From: a virus
Virus record (IMG/VR): IMGVR_UViG_3300020470_000076
Location: 1 to 36,357 of that record
Reading direction: 5' to 3' (one strand)
Length of the DNA stretch: 36,357 nt
Part shown: positions 7,408 through 18,300 of the stretch, in pieces
Layout of the letters: each line of letters opens with the position of its first letter
Position numbering within the stretch: the first letter of the stretch is position 1
Made by a program: the position numbers and the translations under genes
Notes under the pieces: model-generated
Database searches by the model: none
Told to the model about the DNA's origin: nothing
The model's input: the letters and a program-made list of their open reading frames with translations, nothing else

Positions 7408-9258
7408 ATGAGCATAATAGGCGGTCCTTTACCAAAAGTTAATGAAACTAAGCAGAAGGAATTTTTTCCTTCTGAACCATCAGTGTTTCCATCTGAACAA
7501 CAGATTAATGCATTCACTAAGTTGATTAAGGATAATCCTCCTGGTGATAAATGGCAGTCTGCAATTAAAAATATTAAGAATCAATATCCAGAGCAACTTG
7601 GAGATATTAATCCATTTTCTCCAGAAGCGATTGATAATTTATCTGACACAGATTTTAAAGAATATACAAAAAGATTTGATGAGTATAAGAAAGTAATTTT
7701 TCCAGAAGTTAAAGCAGCATCATTGACTTCTGGAATGAAGATAGTAACTGCAAATCCAGATAAGGATAATTTCTTTGCAGAGACAGAAAGTGCTGTAAGT
7801 AATTTTTTAAAAGTAGCAACTAAAGTAGATAACTTTGCTCTTGATCTTCCTGGTGAAATTAAAAGTGTAGCAAAGATGATTAGTGGTTCTTCTAAATCAC
7901 TTATTTCTAATCTATCAAATTCTCTTGCGGATGGAATGATTGGTTGGGTACAGGGTGGATTAGATAATGTTGCTTCAAAAATATTTAATGCTTATCCAAA
8001 ATTTAATGTAGCATTGAAAAAAGTTATTAGTGCACAAACAGCATTAATCGGTCCAATTACAAGTATGTTTGGTTCATTAGATTGTTTAGTTGGTAAAGTA
8101 TCTGATGCTTTGACAGGATCTATTGAAGATATGTTAACTGGATTGGTAAAAAATAGTTTAAATGCTCCAGTTTGTGCTGTTCAGCAGTTTATAGGTGCTA
8201 TAACTGGTAAAGTTACATCAATGATTGATTCTATTGTTTCTCCATTTGCAAACCCATTAGGAGGAATATTGGGTGGTGGTTTTAAGGTAAAGGATTTTCT
8301 TAGTAAAGGAGCTAATTTATTAGATAAACTTCAAGATCCTTTTGGTTGTAAAGCGGAATCACCAATTAAAGAATCTATTGCTACTGATAATTATGTTATT
8401 GATGGAGGAGAGAAGAAATCGAAAAGCAGTGTTAAACAGCAATCACTTTTAAATAAAGCATTTGGTGCTGCTAATGGTGCTGTTAGTCAGATAGAGAAAG
8501 TAAAAAATGATGTATTAGATGGTATTCCATCAACTTTAAGTAAGTTTGAAGAAGAATATGGACAGTGGAGTGTATTTGGTTCTAAGGTTAGTGAAGCAGC
8601 AGATCAAAGTATAGGTACTGATTGTTATACTGGAAATATATTTAAGTGTGGTGCACCGAAAGTTGAATTTTTTGGTGGTGATGGAAGTGGTGGTGCAGGA
8701 AAATTGCTTCTTGGTGGTTTTATAGATAAACTTGATGTAAATGATATCTATGGTGATATTAAAAGAACTGCAAGTATTATTGGTGTTGAAATGACTGATA
8801 GGGGTAATGGTTATACTGAAGAACCAATCGTTTCTTTCACTGATAGTTGTGAGCAAGGATATGGTGCATATGGTAAAGCAGTTATTGATAAAAATGTAAA
8901 CTCTCCTACTTATGGACAGATTACTAAAGTTATTATGTTAAGTGAAGGTGAAAATTACCCAGTTGATATTCCTGCAGAAACAGATCCTGTTTATATTAGG
9001 GAAGTTATAGTTGAAAATCCTGGAAAAGGATATGAAAATGCCACAATAGAAGATGAATGTTTAGTTCTTAATACTAAAGATGGAAAATGTGTTAGTTGTG
9101 ATGTTATTTGCCAGAAACCATATACAGAATTACCAGAGATTATAATTAAGAATCCTGGTTCTGGTGCAGTTCTTCGTCCTGTTATGTCAATAACTCCTAA
9201 GGTAGTTGATGAAGAACTTCAAGAAGTTATAGATTGTGTAGGTACGGGAGGGGATTAA
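7408..9258 (+). CDS. Large virion protein of the hub/baseplate region, function unknown
   Basis: This 616-residue protein has a clear ribosome binding site (AAGGAG) and its own late-promoter-like octamer. Residues 1-110 are polar and helical. Residues 130-330 contain amphipathic helices with Gly-rich breaks (NPLGGILGGGF) and several cysteines. The C-terminal 180 residues carry repeated motifs of the type GNGYTEEPIVSFTD, GKGYENATIED and GSGAVLRPVMSI, which are short beta-strand units seen in many phage virion proteins. The segment ECLVLNTKDGKCVSCDVIC is unusually cysteine-rich. I do not recognise a T4 counterpart. Its position between the OB-fold hub protein and the spike protein suggests a hub-associated or baseplate role. 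Confidence 0.65.
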   Translation: MSIIGGPLPKVNETKQKEFFPSEPSVFPSEQQINAFTKLIKDNPPGDKWQSAIKNIKNQYPEQLGDINPFSPEAIDNLSDTDFKEYTKRFDEYKKVIFPEVKAASLTSGMKIVTANPDKDNFFAETESAVSNFLKVATKVDNFALDLPGEIKSVAKMISGSSKSLISNLSNSLADGMIGWVQGGLDNVASKIFNAYPKFNVALKKVISAQTALIGPITSMFGSLDCLVGKVSDALTGSIEDMLTGLVKNSLNAPVCAVQQFIGAITGKVTSMIDSIVSPFANPLGGILGGGFKVKDFLSKGANLLDKLQDPFGCKAESPIKESIATDNYVIDGGEKKSKSSVKQQSLLNKAFGAANGAVSQIEKVKNDVLDGIPSTLSKFEEEYGQWSVFGSKVSEAADQSIGTDCYTGNIFKCGAPKVEFFGGDGSGGAGKLLLGGFIDKLDVNDIYGDIKRTASIIGVEMTDRGNGYTEEPIVSFTDSCEQGYGAYGKAVIDKNVNSPTYGQITKVIMLSEGENYPVDIPAETDPVYIREVIVENPGKGYENATIEDECLVLNTKDGKCVSCDVICQKPYTELPEIIIKNPGSGAVLRPVMSITPKVVDEELQEVIDCVGTGGD

Positions 9259-9264
9259 TAATAA

Positions 9265-9999
9265 GTGGCAAATCAAGAGAATCGCACGGTTGAAATAGTC
9301 AACCAAAAATTATTATTTGAGTCTGGAACAGAAGTTGTTGGAGTAGCTGGAAAGACTGCATATATATTACAATCTCAGACTTCTGATGAGGTTCATTATA
9401 ATCAGAGTTTGCATGAAGGTAGTGGTTTATCTCGTCAATATGCAGAAAAAGCACTACAGGTAGAGTGTGGAGTTAAAAATAAGGATAATGAACAGAGTTA
9501 TAAGATTCAGGTTCATCATGGTAATTATACTGTTAATGCTGATAGAGGTGCTGTTTTAATTAAAGGAAAATCAATTTGTTTAGAAGCAGAAGATATAACG
9601 TTAAAGGCAAAAAGTACAATAACTATTGGAAATAAGAATAGAACTACCGATCAGATTAATCTCAATGCAAGAAAAATTCAAGTTTCACGTAATAATGGAA
9701 ATCTAGGTGATTGGATGAAAATTAGTGATAAGTATAAAGGATTTGCAAGTTCCTTTGTTAGTAATAGTTTGGGTAACATAGGAGCATCTGCTCTGGGTGG
9801 AACAAGTTTATCTTCTCTTGCTAAAGCTGCTGCTACTGCTTATGGTGGTCCTGTAGCAGGTATGGCTGCTGGAGAATTACTTGGTGGTGGAGGAGGAGAT
9901 TTTAGTCTTGGTGGTTTAGCTAAAACTGCTGCTACTGCCTATGGTGGTCCTGTGGCAGGTGCAGCTGCAGAAGCAGCAGTTAATGAGTATACGAGTTAA
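9265..9999 (+). CDS. Baseplate spike/needle protein with VgrG/gp5C-like beta-helix
   Basis: This 244-residue protein starts at GTG 11 bp after GGGAGGGG. Residues 85-150 show alternating hydrophobic/polar strands with Gly, Asn and Asp turns (YKIQVHHGNYTVNADRGAVL, then CLEAEDITLKAKSTITIGN), typical of the triple-stranded beta-helix at the end of T4 gp5 and VgrG proteins. Such a prism forms the membrane-piercing spike. The C-terminal 70 residues are Gly/Ala-rich and contain a near-perfect internal duplication (AATAYGGPVAG twice, separated by LLGGGGGDFSLGG). The OB-fold part of gp5 is encoded two genes upstream, so the spike and hub functions seem to be on separate chains. The last codons overlap the strong ribosome binding site of the next gene. 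Confidence 0.65.
   Translation: MANQENRTVEIVNQKLLFESGTEVVGVAGKTAYILQSQTSDEVHYNQSLHEGSGLSRQYAEKALQVECGVKNKDNEQSYKIQVHHGNYTVNADRGAVLIKGKSICLEAEDITLKAKSTITIGNKNRTTDQINLNARKIQVSRNNGNLGDWMKISDKYKGFASSFVSNSLGNIGASALGGTSLSSLAKAAATAYGGPVAGMAAGELLGGGGGDFSLGGLAKTAATAYGGPVAGAAAEAAVNEYTS
9817..9970 (+). repeat. Direct duplication inside the spike gene
   Basis: Two near-identical units at about 9817-9870 and 9916-9970 both encode LAK(A/T)AATAYGGPVAG. They differ mainly at synonymous positions, so the duplication is either fairly recent or maintained. Confidence 0.75.
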
Positions 10000-10012
10000 G
10001 GAGGTAATATAA

Positions 10013-13000
10013 ATGACACAAAGTTACGGTAACCAAAATACTCATAGTGGAGATTCAATATTTGAAGACGTTTATATTTACGGAAACCTTTATTATGATT
10101 TTGAAGGTGATGCTTCTTTTAGAGATTTAGAGGTTGATACATTAAAAGTTCTTGGTAATTCATGGTTTGGTGGTATTGCTACGTTTAAAGATGATGTTTT
10201 TATTGAAGGTGAATTAGATACAGAATATTTAACAGTAAAACAGAGATTAGATGTTGGTATTGGTGGATCAGCACTTCATGCTGATGTAAGAAAAGTTGAA
10301 GCTGGTGCACCAAATTATGCTGAACCTGCACTTGAAACTGTTACTCAGCTTCAGCAGATTAGAGTTGGTATAGCAAATACAGAACCATTACATAGATTCC
10401 AAGTTGGTGGACCTAATACTATGGGCACTTACTATGGTGTTGGAAATATAGAGGAGAGTGCAGCTACAACTTTTGTTGTAACTGGTTTAGGAACAGTTGG
10501 AATTGGAACTACAACACCTGGTAAACTCAGTACATATGATCCTAATAATCCTGCAAGTGGAGTAATAAAATTAGATTTAGATGGAAGTGTACATATTAGT
10601 AGAAATATCTTTGATTCTTCAAAGTCTCCAGGTGTTAATGGGTATTATTTAAATAGAGATGCTAGAGGAATTAGGTGGATAGAAGCATCTCCTATTGCAA
10701 TGGAGGGAATATATGTTCAAGATGAGGGTACATATCTTCCAACTGTAGGTGCTGCTCAAACATTCTCAACTATAAATTTCTGGGGTACTAATAGTCTTGG
10801 TGTAGGTACAGATACAGTAATTGCTATACCTGATCCAGATAATCCTACTAATATTGCAAGAATACAAACTAGAGATTTGTGGGGATATACAACAACAGGT
10901 GATGCTAATAGTCCAGTCTATAGGATGACTAAGGTTGGTATTAAGAATAATAATCCAACATATGTTTTAGATGTTAATGGTGATTTTCGTACTACTAGTA
11001 ATGCTCAAGTTGATGGTAGATTAACTGTAGAATTACAAACAAATTTAAATGACACTCTTGATGTAGATGGTAATACTACATTTAATAGTACATTAGATGC
11101 ATCCAGCCCTACAAATGCCTCAGTTCAAATGGATGGTGGTGTTGGTATTGTTAAGAAATTATATGTTGGTGGTAATGTGGTGGTGGAGGATGATACTGAA
11201 ACAGTAGATAAAGATACTGGTTCATTGGTAGTTGAAGGTGGTATTGGTATAGAGAAAAGTCTAAACGTAGGACTTAATGCAAAGATATTAGGAACCGCAG
11301 ATTCAACTGATAAAGATACTGGTGCATTAATAGTTGAAGGTGGTGTTGGTATTGAGAAGAATTTAAATGTAGGACAGAATGCAAAGATATTTGCAATTAC
11401 AGATTCAACTGATAAAGATACTGGTGCTCTTGTAGTTGATGGTGGTGTTGGTATTGAAAAGAGATTGAATGTTGGTGGACAGACAATAATTGAAGATACT
11501 ACTGCATCAACTGATAAAGATACTGGTGCATTAATAGTTGAAGGTGGTGTTGGTATAGAGGAAAAACTGAATGTTGGTAGTGATACAAAGATATTTGGAA
11601 CCACTCAAGCATCTAGTAAGGATACTGGTGCTCTTGTAGTTGATGGTGGTGCTGGTATTGAGAAAAAATTATTTGTAGGTGATGATACTAAGATTGAAGG
11701 AACTACTCAATCAACTGATAAAGATACTGGTGCTCTTGTAGTTGATGGTGGTGCTGGTATTGAGAAGAATGTTAATATTGGTGGTGCTTTAAAAGTAGAT
11801 TCGACAACAGCATCTACTAATTGTACAACTGGTTCAGGTATTTTTGCTGGTGGTGTTGGTATTGCTGGAAAATTAAATGTTTGTGGTGATGCACATATTT
11901 TTGGAGATACATCTTCTACTGATAAAGATAGTGGTGCTCTTGTAGTTGAAGGTGGTACTGGAATTGAAGAGAATTTAAATGTTGGTGGTGATGCTAAGAT
12001 AATTGGTACTTTAGAGTTAGAAAACTCTATTATTGATAAGTTGAATAGTGTTGGTTTTGATGTTAGTAGAACAAAAAATGATTATAGATTATCTGCTGTT
12101 GGTAGTGGTGTATCATGGAGACCTTCTGGTGTAGATACTGAAAATGCTATTTGGGTTACTGTAGATGGTGATGATAATAATAGTGGATTCTTAGAAGGTG
12201 ATGCAAAGAGAACTGTTGGTGCTGCTGCATCTATAGCAAAAGAAGGAGATACTATTATTATTCGTTCTGGTAGATACACTGAAAACAATCCAATTGGATT
12301 GAGAACTGATGTATCTGTATCTGGTGAGGATTTAAGACTTGTAACTATTATCCCTCAGAATAGAACTAAGGATGTCTTTCATGTTAGAAGAGGATGTTTA
12401 ATACAGAATATTAATTTCTCTGGTCCTCCTGAGGATGGGCAGGGTGGAGTTTCTTATGCTCATACTGATGCAGGTGCTGTTGCGTTTCCACCTACACAAG
12501 CTGCTGTTACTGCAGGAACAGATTTCCAAGCAGTGACTGGATTTACTGATTTTGGTCCTGCTGATGAGGGTTCTAGTGGTAGGTGGAAGTCTCCATATAT
12601 TAGAAACTGTACTAACTTTATGTCCAAGAGTATTGGTATGAAGATTAATGGTGATTTTGCAAATGCTGATTTTACAGGAACCAATAATCTTGGACAGGAT
12701 TTAAAATCTATGGTTTGTGATTCATTTACACAATATAATGAGGCAGGTATTGGTGTTTCTATTTCTAATATGGCATATGCCCAGTTAGTTTCCATCTTTA
12801 CTATTGCATCTGATATTGGTATATCATGTGTAACAGGAGGACAATGTGATTTAACAAACTCTAACTCCTCATTTGGTAATGTTGGATTAAAGGCAGATGG
12901 AATTGGTATTACAGAATTTACTGGTACAACTTTTGGAGATGTATCTGCTGAGAATGATGTATTTCCAATTACTAATTGTACGGATAGTTTAGGTAGATTT

Positions 13001-13747
13001 AGAAAACCTTTTGATGGACAGGGATTATATTTTAAGATTAATTTAGATGACTATACTGATATAACTGGCACTGGAATTATAAATGCACCTATGAAATTAT
13101 ACAGAGGTATTACTGTTGTTAATGGTGGTAATCCTGGTGATTATACTGCATCTGCTCCTCCAGTTATTACAGTTCCTGCTCCATTAGGTCCAGAAGGTAT
13201 TCAGGCAGAATTCTCTGCTAATGTGAGTGCTGCTGGAACAATAACATCTGTTGATGTTATTGCAAGTGGTAGAAATTTCTTACCAAATCAATCATTTGAT
13301 GTTTCTATATCAGGAACTGGAAGTGCACAACTTGAAGCAGACACAGATCCTATTTTATATACTGTGGCTGTTGCAAGTGAACCAACAGATGTTGGATTAA
13401 CAACTATAACATTTAATGAATTTGTTCCTTATGCTGTAAATAGTGGAACAGACATTGAACTCTTTAGAATTAGTCGTATCATTACTAGTTCTCATTCATT
13501 TGAATATATTGGTGCTGGTACTGATATAAATAAAGCGAACCCCTTCCAAGGGGGTGTACCTAAACCCGAAAATGAAGTCATTGCGATAAATGGAGGACAA
13601 TGCCCATTCACGAGTACCGATCAAAAAGGTAATTTTAGAATTGGTGATGGATTAACTGTAGATCAAACAACTTCAACTATTCGAGGAAGAGATTTTAACC
13701 GAGCAATTCAAGCCCAATTAACACCATTAATACTAGCGTTGAGATAA
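10013..13747 (+). CDS. Large fibre/virion protein with 34-residue repeats and beta-helix-like domain
   Basis: This 1244-residue protein is preceded by a perfect AAGGAGGT ribosome binding site (9998-10005). Residues 1-330 are beta-rich with fibre motifs such as VGIKNNNPTYVLDVNGDFR. Residues 365-670 comprise nine tandem 34-residue units around DKDTGALVVEGGVGIEKNLN. From about residue 712 a parallel beta-helix-like section begins (VTVDGDDNNSG, then AKRTVGAAASIAKEGDTIII, then TKDVFHVRRGCLIQNINFSG), including DLTNSNSSFGNVGLKADGIG. The end carries SSHSFEYIGAG and KGNFRIGDGLTVDQTTSTI. The C-terminal half resembles parts of the 1984-aa protein encoded at 23087. It is probably a baseplate-attached fibre or decoration; no T4 gene name can be given. 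Confidence 0.75.
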   Translation: MTQSYGNQNTHSGDSIFEDVYIYGNLYYDFEGDASFRDLEVDTLKVLGNSWFGGIATFKDDVFIEGELDTEYLTVKQRLDVGIGGSALHADVRKVEAGAPNYAEPALETVTQLQQIRVGIANTEPLHRFQVGGPNTMGTYYGVGNIEESAATTFVVTGLGTVGIGTTTPGKLSTYDPNNPASGVIKLDLDGSVHISRNIFDSSKSPGVNGYYLNRDARGIRWIEASPIAMEGIYVQDEGTYLPTVGAAQTFSTINFWGTNSLGVGTDTVIAIPDPDNPTNIARIQTRDLWGYTTTGDANSPVYRMTKVGIKNNNPTYVLDVNGDFRTTSNAQVDGRLTVELQTNLNDTLDVDGNTTFNSTLDASSPTNASVQMDGGVGIVKKLYVGGNVVVEDDTETVDKDTGSLVVEGGIGIEKSLNVGLNAKILGTADSTDKDTGALIVEGGVGIEKNLNVGQNAKIFAITDSTDKDTGALVVDGGVGIEKRLNVGGQTIIEDTTASTDKDTGALIVEGGVGIEEKLNVGSDTKIFGTTQASSKDTGALVVDGGAGIEKKLFVGDDTKIEGTTQSTDKDTGALVVDGGAGIEKNVNIGGALKVDSTTASTNCTTGSGIFAGGVGIAGKLNVCGDAHIFGDTSSTDKDSGALVVEGGTGIEENLNVGGDAKIIGTLELENSIIDKLNSVGFDVSRTKNDYRLSAVGSGVSWRPSGVDTENAIWVTVDGDDNNSGFLEGDAKRTVGAAASIAKEGDTIIIRSGRYTENNPIGLRTDVSVSGEDLRLVTIIPQNRTKDVFHVRRGCLIQNINFSGPPEDGQGGVSYAHTDAGAVAFPPTQAAVTAGTDFQAVTGFTDFGPADEGSSGRWKSPYIRNCTNFMSKSIGMKINGDFANADFTGTNNLGQDLKSMVCDSFTQYNEAGIGVSISNMAYAQLVSIFTIASDIGISCVTGGQCDLTNSNSSFGNVGLKADGIGITEFTGTTFGDVSAENDVFPITNCTDSLGRFRKPFDGQGLYFKINLDDYTDITGTGIINAPMKLYRGITVVNGGNPGDYTASAPPVITVPAPLGPEGIQAEFSANVSAAGTITSVDVIASGRNFLPNQSFDVSISGTGSAQLEADTDPILYTVAVASEPTDVGLTTITFNEFVPYAVNSGTDIELFRISRIITSSHSFEYIGAGTDINKANPFQGGVPKPENEVIAINGGQCPFTSTDQKGNFRIGDGLTVDQTTSTIRGRDFNRAIQAQLTPLILALR
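11105..12022 (+). repeat. Nine tandem 102-bp repeats (34 codons each) in the 1244-aa fibre gene
   Basis: Unit starts fall at 11105 (degenerate), 11207, 11309, 11411, 11513, 11615, 11717, 11819 and 11921, exactly 102 bp apart. Most units begin GATAAAGATACTGG and encode DKDTGALVVEGGVGIEK plus a variable strand. The unit at 11819 is diverged (CTTGSGIFAGGVGIAGKLNV). Confidence 0.9.
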
Positions 13748-13748
13748 T

Positions 13749-15383
13749 ATGGCAATAGCACCAGTCAATAAGTTTTTATCTGTTATGGTTCCTGTAGCAC
13801 CAGGAGAACAGAAATTGTATGAGGTTCCTACAGGAACTTCTGCGTTAGTATTGTATGCTCAAGTTGCTAATGTTGGTGTAGGTACATATCCAACAGTTAC
13901 TTTTATTCAGAGAAGAGAATCTAGAAGTACAGGACTTACAAGGGATATAAGAGTTATAAAAGATGTAGAGATTCCACCTAATGATGGTGTAATTTTAGTT
14001 GATGGTAGAATGGTATTGGAAAAAACACCATTAGTTATAGATAGAATTTATGTACAAGGAACGCAAAGTGGTGTAAGTACGATTACAGATGTTTCTTATT
14101 GTGAACCATTAGGACTTGCTACAGTTACAACAATGGATGCTCATGGTTTTAGTGCTGGTGAGCAAATAACCTTAGGTGGAATTGCATTTACATGTTCAAA
14201 TAATAATTCAGGTATTACAACAACAATATTTCCAGATCCACAGTCATCTTATATTGTAGAAACTGCTCCAACTACTGATGCATTTACAACTCGTGTTGGT
14301 TCTTCAAATGGTATAACTCATTTTTACAATGCAGCAATTCATAGTTTTGTTAGAGCAGATAATAATTCAATATTAGCAAATAATACAACGTATAAGACTC
14401 CTACAGATGGAAGTTATGATCCAGGAACTGGTACTTTGTCTTTGACTATTGCAAATCATGGTATTCTTGCTGGTGCAACATCACATACTCCAAATGGTGC
14501 ATTTTATAATGGTGATGTTGGTATATTAACAGTAACTACAGCAGCTGCTCATGGATTTTCGACAGGTAATTTGATTAAATTTGATGATAATGCATTGACA
14601 TTTACTTGTTCAATGGGATCTGGTAACAAGACATATCCAAGATCTACAGACCCTGCTAGTGGTAGATGGAAAGCTATTACTGTAGAAAGCACTACTAGAT
14701 TTAATTTGGATGTAGGAAAAAGTCCTATTGTTTCATTTAATGTTTCTGATGCTGAGTATAATCCTACTGCTGGTATTTTAACTTGTACTATTGGTAGTCA
14801 TAGTTTACTAGCAAATACTGCTGTTAAAATAAAAGAAGAGTCTATTAAATTTACTTGTGCACAAGATAGTAATGCATCTATAAAAGCTTATCCAAGATCT
14901 AGTGGATGTACTGGCCCTGGATGTGTAGGTGGAGCTGACCCTTCATATGATAAACCTGTTAATATTACTGCGGTAACAGACACAACAATTAGTTTAGATG
15001 TAGGTGCTTCATCTAATACAACTGTTCATACATTTTCATCGGCAGTTGCAGGTGCAATAATAAGTGGTGGTGATTATGCACATACTTATGTAAGTGCAGT
15101 AACTAATGGTATGAAGAGATCCACTGCTTATGTTGGTATTGCTACTGGTTCTATATATTTTAAATGTAGTCAAGATGGATTTGCGACTGAGCATGGATAT
15201 CCCCGTGCAACTGGATCTGATTATGCAGGAGGAGCTGATCCTGCACATAATACTAATTTAAATATTATTGAAGCAGATACTAATACAATTAAAGTAAATG
15301 TAGGTGTATCCACTCAGGGTGGACTTGTTGCTCCACTCCAAATGGAATTTCTTGCAAGTATTCTAGAAAACAGTAATGCCTAA
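13749..15383 (+). CDS. Virion structural protein with repeated ITV..HGF/YPR beta modules
   Basis: This 544-residue protein starts one base after the previous stop. Residues 1-110 form a compact beta domain (KFLSVMVPVAPGEQKLYEVPTG, then VTFIQRRES). The remainder contains about four degenerate modules of 70-110 residues. These are built on the pattern GILTVTTAAAHGFSTGNLIKF, then FTCSMGSGNKTYPRSTDPA, then a strand ending LDVG. Cysteine in the FTCS/FKCS strand recurs in each module. Such modules are frequent in cyanophage virion proteins of unknown role. The last eight bases overlap the start of the 1738-aa fibre gene, so translation is probably coupled and the two may act in one fibre assembly. 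Confidence 0.7.
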   Translation: MAIAPVNKFLSVMVPVAPGEQKLYEVPTGTSALVLYAQVANVGVGTYPTVTFIQRRESRSTGLTRDIRVIKDVEIPPNDGVILVDGRMVLEKTPLVIDRIYVQGTQSGVSTITDVSYCEPLGLATVTTMDAHGFSAGEQITLGGIAFTCSNNNSGITTTIFPDPQSSYIVETAPTTDAFTTRVGSSNGITHFYNAAIHSFVRADNNSILANNTTYKTPTDGSYDPGTGTLSLTIANHGILAGATSHTPNGAFYNGDVGILTVTTAAAHGFSTGNLIKFDDNALTFTCSMGSGNKTYPRSTDPASGRWKAITVESTTRFNLDVGKSPIVSFNVSDAEYNPTAGILTCTIGSHSLLANTAVKIKEESIKFTCAQDSNASIKAYPRSSGCTGPGCVGGADPSYDKPVNITAVTDTTISLDVGASSNTTVHTFSSAVAGAIISGGDYAHTYVSAVTNGMKRSTAYVGIATGSIYFKCSQDGFATEHGYPRATGSDYAGGADPAHNTNLNIIEADTNTIKVNVGVSTQGGLVAPLQMEFLASILENSNA

Positions 15384-18300
15384 GTATATAAGTGGAAGAG
15401 TAAAAAGAACTCCTCAGAGTGCTTTAACGGATGATAGATATCAATATCTTGGATTAGAACAAACAGAACCAAATCTTGGTGATCCAACAGGTACTTTACC
15501 TTCTGTTCCAGTAGGACAGCAATATCAGATAGTTTCTCTTGTAAATCATCCAGGAGAAAGATATTGGGTTACAAAGAGTGGTGGAATAATACCTGGTGCT
15601 ATTAGTTTATATGATGAGGGAAGTCTTGTAGGAACTGCTGATAGTATTAGTCAGGTTGATTTTCGTGGAAATGCAGTATCTGCAATTGCTACTCCTTATG
15701 TTGAAGGTGTATCAACTGGTGTTGCTGGAACTATTACCGTTAAACCACCAGGTAATAATGGAAGTGTATTATTTAAGGAAGCAAATGATTTTGCAACATC
15801 ATCTAACCTTGTATTTAATACTAATGTTGGTATTCTTACAGTAGGTAATGGAATTGATATTGGAATTGGTGGAACTATTCTAACTGCAAAAACATCACCT
15901 TCAACAGGTTATCCATTAATTGGTGTAAATGAAGCAAATCCAACACAAGAATTAGATGTTAATGGTGATATTAGAATAAGAGGGACAATATATGATTACA
16001 ATAATGATCCAGGTAGTCAAAGTGAAGTTTTAACTAAGGGTTCTAATGGTGTTGAATGGGTATCTCAAGGTTCAGTTACAGCAGGTGCTGGTGGAACCAT
16101 ATATGATGTTCAATTTCATGGTACTACAGGAGTTGTTGATGGTGCTAGTAATTTTGTCTTTAGATCTGATACTAATCGTGTAGGTATTGGTAGTACACAA
16201 CCCACTAAATTATTAGATGTTTATGGGCCATCTAGGTTTAGAAGTGGCATCAGTGCTGATATGCTTTATATCACTGGTGTTAGTACTGCTCTTAATCTTA
16301 TTAATGCAGATGGTGGTATAAAGGCAAATACAGCATCAGTCACTGATCTTACAACTGGACGTGTTGTAACTGTAGGAACAGCAGGTGAACTTCAAGACAG
16401 TGCTAATTTAACTTGGAATAATACTACAGGTTACTTAGGAGCTCTTAGTTTAACTGTTTCTGAGAATACTACTACTGGACAATTAAATGTAACTGGAATT
16501 ACTACGATTGGTAGTGTAAAGATAAGTTCAGATACAGTTACTACAACTTCTGGAAATTTAAAATTAAATTCTACTAGTGGAACAACACAAGTTGATGATA
16601 TTTTATTAGTAAATTCTACAATACAATCTAATGATAAAGATACTGGTGCTCTTGTAGTTGAAGGTGGTGTTGGTATAGAGAAGAATGTTAATATTGGTGG
16701 ATTACTTAATGTAACAGGAATTGCAACATTAAACAGTTCTGGAGGTATTACCACAACTGGTGGTGATTTATATGTGGGTGGTACTTTATATCTTAAATAC
16801 CCTTTAAATTTAAATCAGGCTAATTTTGAGAATCTTTATGTTTCTCCTGGTATTTCAACATTTAAAGGAGATGTAGAGTTTCATGGTGCTCTTGGAGTAA
16901 CATCAGCTTATTGGGATAAGTCTGATAATGCACTTAAGTTTATTGATAATGCCAAAGCAAAATTTGGTACTGGTGGAGATCTTGAGATATATTATACGGA
17001 TGGTGATGGATCTAATGATGGTAGTGTATTCAAGCACACAGGACCGCATGATATGCGGTTCCAAATACCTTCAGGTGCTCATGATATAGTATTTGAAAGG
17101 ACTGATGGTGCTAATTTAGCAGTATATAATGCTGATAATAGTGTAGATTTACATTATAGAGGTTCTAGTGGTGCTGGTAGGAAATTTCAAACTTCTGGAA
17201 TTGGAGTTACTGTAATTGGACAATTAGATGCTACTAGTGCTGTTCTTTCTGCTGCTTTAACCGTTGGTGGAGATACAAATTTAAATGGTAATGTAGTTCT
17301 AGGTGATGCAAATACTGATAATATAACTGTTAATGGAGAATTTAATTCAAATCTTATTCCTGATGTAAACGTTACCTATGATTTAGGTAGTGATGCTCGT
17401 AGATGGCAAACTGTTTATGCAAGAAATATTGAGGGATTAACTAATTTAGATATTGAAAATTTATATGTAAGTGGTATTGCAACATTTAAAGATGATGTGC
17501 AGTTTCATGGTACTGCTGGTGTTACATCTGTTTTCTGGGATAAGTCAGCAGACACTTGGACATTCTATGATCATGTTAAAGCAAAATGGGGTAATTCTGG
17601 AGATTTAGAAATATATCATGATGAAGATAATAGTATTATAAGTGATGTTGGGACAGGTAGATTAAAGATTCTTGGTAGTAATGTAGATATTGATGCATCT
17701 AGTGGAGTAGATTTAAAACATAATGGTGTTAAAGTATTTGAAACTCTTGGACTTGGTGTTACTGCCATAGGTAATATCGCAGCTAATTCATCTAGTATAT
17801 CAGGAATTGCTACCTTTGAAGGTGCAGTTCATGATAGTACTAAGAGTGCTGGAAGTAGTGGATGGCTTTTAAGTTCATTAGGTGCCTCTGGAACACAATG
17901 GGTAAGTCCAGGATCTATATCAGTAGAAAATGCAGAGAAGGTTAGAGTTACTTCTAAGAGTGATAATAATACTTACCATCTAACATTCGTTGATGATACA
18001 ACAACTAACTATCAAGGAATTAATGTTGATAATGATAGTTTAACTTGGAATGCATCAACTAATTTATTAACTGCTCAAAAGTTTAAAGTAGAATCAATAG
18101 AAGAATGGGGTTCTGTTGATACTGGACAAAATGAACAGGTTATAACAGCAGATGGTTCTGGTGGGTGGACATGGAAGGATAATACAAGTGGTGGTATTGG
18201 AACAGTATTTGTAAAACAATATACCAAGGCATCTGGTTCATCAATAGCACCTTTTGTTCCTGATGCTGTTGAAAGAACTTGTACTTCTTATATCACAGTT

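Noticed and set aside
11125-11604. Minus-strand 159-codon frame opposite the 34-residue repeats
   Set aside because: Its Ser/Thr/Pro repeat sequence simply mirrors the 102-bp units of the sense gene, and the sense frame has clear fibre motifs.
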